A stretch of DNA of 7,164 nt from Candidatus Woesearchaeota archaeon (lineage in GTDB: Archaea; Nanobdellota; Nanobdellia; Woesearchaeales; UBA11576). Below, one piece after another: positions 6,252-7,164 of this stretch. A program made the translations under genes and the position numbers. The stretch spans positions 1 to 7,164 of the forward strand of contig JAHWIS010000161.1 in the NCBI GenBank assembly GCA_019322385.1, given 5' to 3'. Within the stretch, counting starts at the first letter, position 1. The number at the start of each line of letters is the position of its first letter. The notes under the pieces were generated by a model that ran no database searches, was not told the origin of the DNA, and saw only the letters and a list, made by a program, of their open reading frames with translations.

Positions 6252-6561
6252 CCATAATCTAAAGGAAACACTTCACCTGGCAGATCTGGTCAAAAAAGAG
6301 GTTGAAGGGAAGAAAGAAGTATACATTACAGTGAAAGAGGGACAGATCGACTTCTACAGGACAGTCGGCAATGCATATGTCGGGTCATTGTTCAAGATAG
6401 GCGACGGCTTGCACGTGACTGTAAACGACACCATATTTGAGGGTATGATGGGAAGAATAAGGGCTAGGGTGCTGGAAGCAGGAGAACAGCAGAGGATGTC
6501 GCTCATGCAGTCATTACCTGAATACACTGCAAGGAGAGAGCTTCAGCACACTCCGATGTGA
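6226..6561 (+). CDS. Small unrecognised protein overlapping the topA 3' end
   Basis: This protein of about 111 residues matches no family I can name. It begins with a polar, charged segment, then a helix (LKETLHLADLVKKEVEG), then a run that looks like beta strands (EVYITVKEGQIDFYRTVGN, then LHVTVNDTIFEGMM), then a helical C-terminus. No membrane segment, cysteine or known catalytic motif is visible, so it is probably cytosolic. The frame stays open upstream to an ATG at 6169, but that would give 83 bases of overlap. The ATGs at 6226 and 6232 are both plausible, and neither has a good Shine-Dalgarno. Starting inside topA and ending before a T-run, it is likely expressed as the second gene of the topA transcript by coupling. 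A role in DNA topology is only guilt by association. Confidence 0.68.
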   Translation: MEMAEKNRDHNLKETLHLADLVKKEVEGKKEVYITVKEGQIDFYRTVGNAYVGSLFKIGDGLHVTVNDTIFEGMMGRIRARVLEAGEQQRMSLMQSLPEYTARRELQHTPM

Positions 6562-6563
6562 GT

Positions 6564-6574
6564 TCTTTTTTAAA
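6564..6574 (+). terminator. T-run terminator after topA and its partner gene
   Basis: Shortly after the TGA at 6559-6561 comes TCTTTTTTAAA, with six consecutive T at 6566-6571, a typical archaeal termination signal with no hairpin. Confidence 0.58.
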
Positions 6575-6586
6575 TTACGCCTGTTC

Positions 6587-6602
6587 GTCCCAATATTGAG
6601 AC
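6587..6602. promoter_or_regulatory. Palindromic candidate operator before the S16 protease gene
   Basis: GTCCCAATATTGAGAC is a 16-base inverted repeat with seven of eight pairs matching around a perfect CAATATTG core. It lies just upstream of the TATA box of the following gene, a position where archaeal activators or repressors often bind. No regulator can be named. Confidence 0.38.
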
Positions 6603-6610
6603 AAAGAAAA

Positions 6611-6620
6611 CTATTTATAA
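6611..6620 (+). promoter_or_regulatory. Promoter of the S16 protease gene
   Basis: CTATTTATAA contains the TATA core TTTATAA (6614-6620), about 27 bases before the ATG at 6644. No Shine-Dalgarno intervenes, which again points to a leaderless message. Confidence 0.58.
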
Positions 6621-6643
6621 GAAAGTTGTTGCGTGTTGATTGT

Positions 6644-7164
6644 ATGAATAAGGGGGCAAGAACGCTAATTGTATTATCATTGGTGCTGCTGCTAGCTGTA
6701 CCTTTTTCTATGGCAGTCACCTCGACAGGACACATAAAGCTCCTTGCAGTGTTTCAAGAAGATGAGGTGTTCAAGGGCAGCCCTGCAGATGTAGAGCTGG
6801 AGATAAAGGACGGAACAGGAAGGGTGTTCCTTGAAACAATCCCTCTCTCAAAAGTCGACACGCAGATCTCAACCAGGTTCGCTAAAGAGATGGCATGCAA
6901 GTTCGCAGATGTTGACTGCAGCAGGTATGATTTTTTCTACACGATAAAGAGTCCTGCAGGCATTGTCGGAGGGCCAAGTGCAGGAGGCGCCATATCCGCG
7001 CTCACTGTCGCGATGCTCAAGGACCTAGAGGTTGACCAGGAAGCGGCATTCACAGGCACGATAAACTCAGGAGAGCTTATCGGCCCTGTAGGAAGCTTAA
7101 AGGAGAAGCTTGTTGCAGCAAAGGAATCAGGGATCAAGACAGTCCTAATACCTGCAGTGCAGTC
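6644..7164 (+). CDS. Secreted Lon-type (S16) Ser-Lys protease, 3' end outside window
   Basis: The frame stays open from ATG at 6644 to the window edge, giving 173 visible residues. Residues 1-24 form a signal peptide or anchor: basic MNKGAR, a leucine-rich core, then SMA before VTS as a likely cleavage site. After a divergent region comes a Lon proteolytic domain: IVGGPSAGGAISAL with the nucleophile Ser112, FTGTINSGELIGPVGSLKEK with Lys155, then AAKESGIKTVLIP. The Ser-Lys spacing of 43 equals that in E. coli Lon as I recall it (Ser679, Lys722). No AAA+ ATPase domain precedes it, so this is not Lon itself but resembles the predicted archaeal S16-family serine proteases with a signal sequence (COG1750 type). 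It probably acts outside the membrane or at its outer face. The usual DG before PSAG is GG here. Cysteines 85 and 92 could form a disulfide. The C-terminus, perhaps with a membrane anchor, is not in the window. Confidence 0.87.
   Translation, partial: MNKGARTLIVLSLVLLLAVPFSMAVTSTGHIKLLAVFQEDEVFKGSPADVELEIKDGTGRVFLETIPLSKVDTQISTRFAKEMACKFADVDCSRYDFFYTIKSPAGIVGGPSAGGAISALTVAMLKDLEVDQEAAFTGTINSGELIGPVGSLKEKLVAAKESGIKTVLIPAVQ

Overview
This window looks archaeal. It carries an archaeal-type topoisomerase IA, NucS/EndoMS and NurA (repair nucleases found mainly or only in archaea), a secreted archaeal S16 protease, and promoters with A/T-rich TATA boxes about 26 bases upstream of the start or leader. 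Short genes packed tightly and small membrane proteins would fit a DPANN lineage such as Woesearchaeota or its relatives, but that placement is inference; archaeal origin is much firmer.

Layout. Bases 2-1481 (+) hold the C-terminal part of a membrane GT2 glycosyltransferase (its N-terminus lies outside the window), followed one base later by a membrane-anchored thioredoxin-fold protein; a T-run closes this unit. Bases 1554-2517 (+) hold nucS, with a TTG start behind a GGGGG Shine-Dalgarno, and one base later a 76-residue protein that resembles a winged helix. This unit meets the next gene tail to tail with no spacer. On the minus strand lie a two-TM small protein (2518-2844) and a NurA-domain nuclease (2909-3925). 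A 100-base divergent promoter region separates nurA from topA (4026-6251, +). topA overlaps a small unrecognised gene (to 6561), which is followed by a T-run. From 6644 to the right edge runs a gene, cut off by the window, for a signal-peptide-bearing Lon-type (S16) Ser-Lys protease.

How the genes fit together. The middle of the window is a DNA-maintenance neighbourhood: mismatch-directed nicking or cutting (NucS), end resection (NurA) and topology (TopA). The flanks are cell-envelope functions: glycan synthesis, extracytoplasmic redox chemistry and proteolysis. Start signals split into two classes. nucS and the two-TM gene use TTG with a G-rich Shine-Dalgarno, whereas nurA, topA and the S16 gene use ATG placed about 26 bases from a TATA box, as in leaderless transcripts.

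I see no tRNA, rRNA, CRISPR, insertion sequence or clearly new multi-gene system. The less-explained items are the winged-helix partner of nucS, the small gene overlapping topA, the repeats and palindromes in three promoter regions, and a PCNA-binding-like tail on NucS. No gene-free stretch exceeds about 100 bases.
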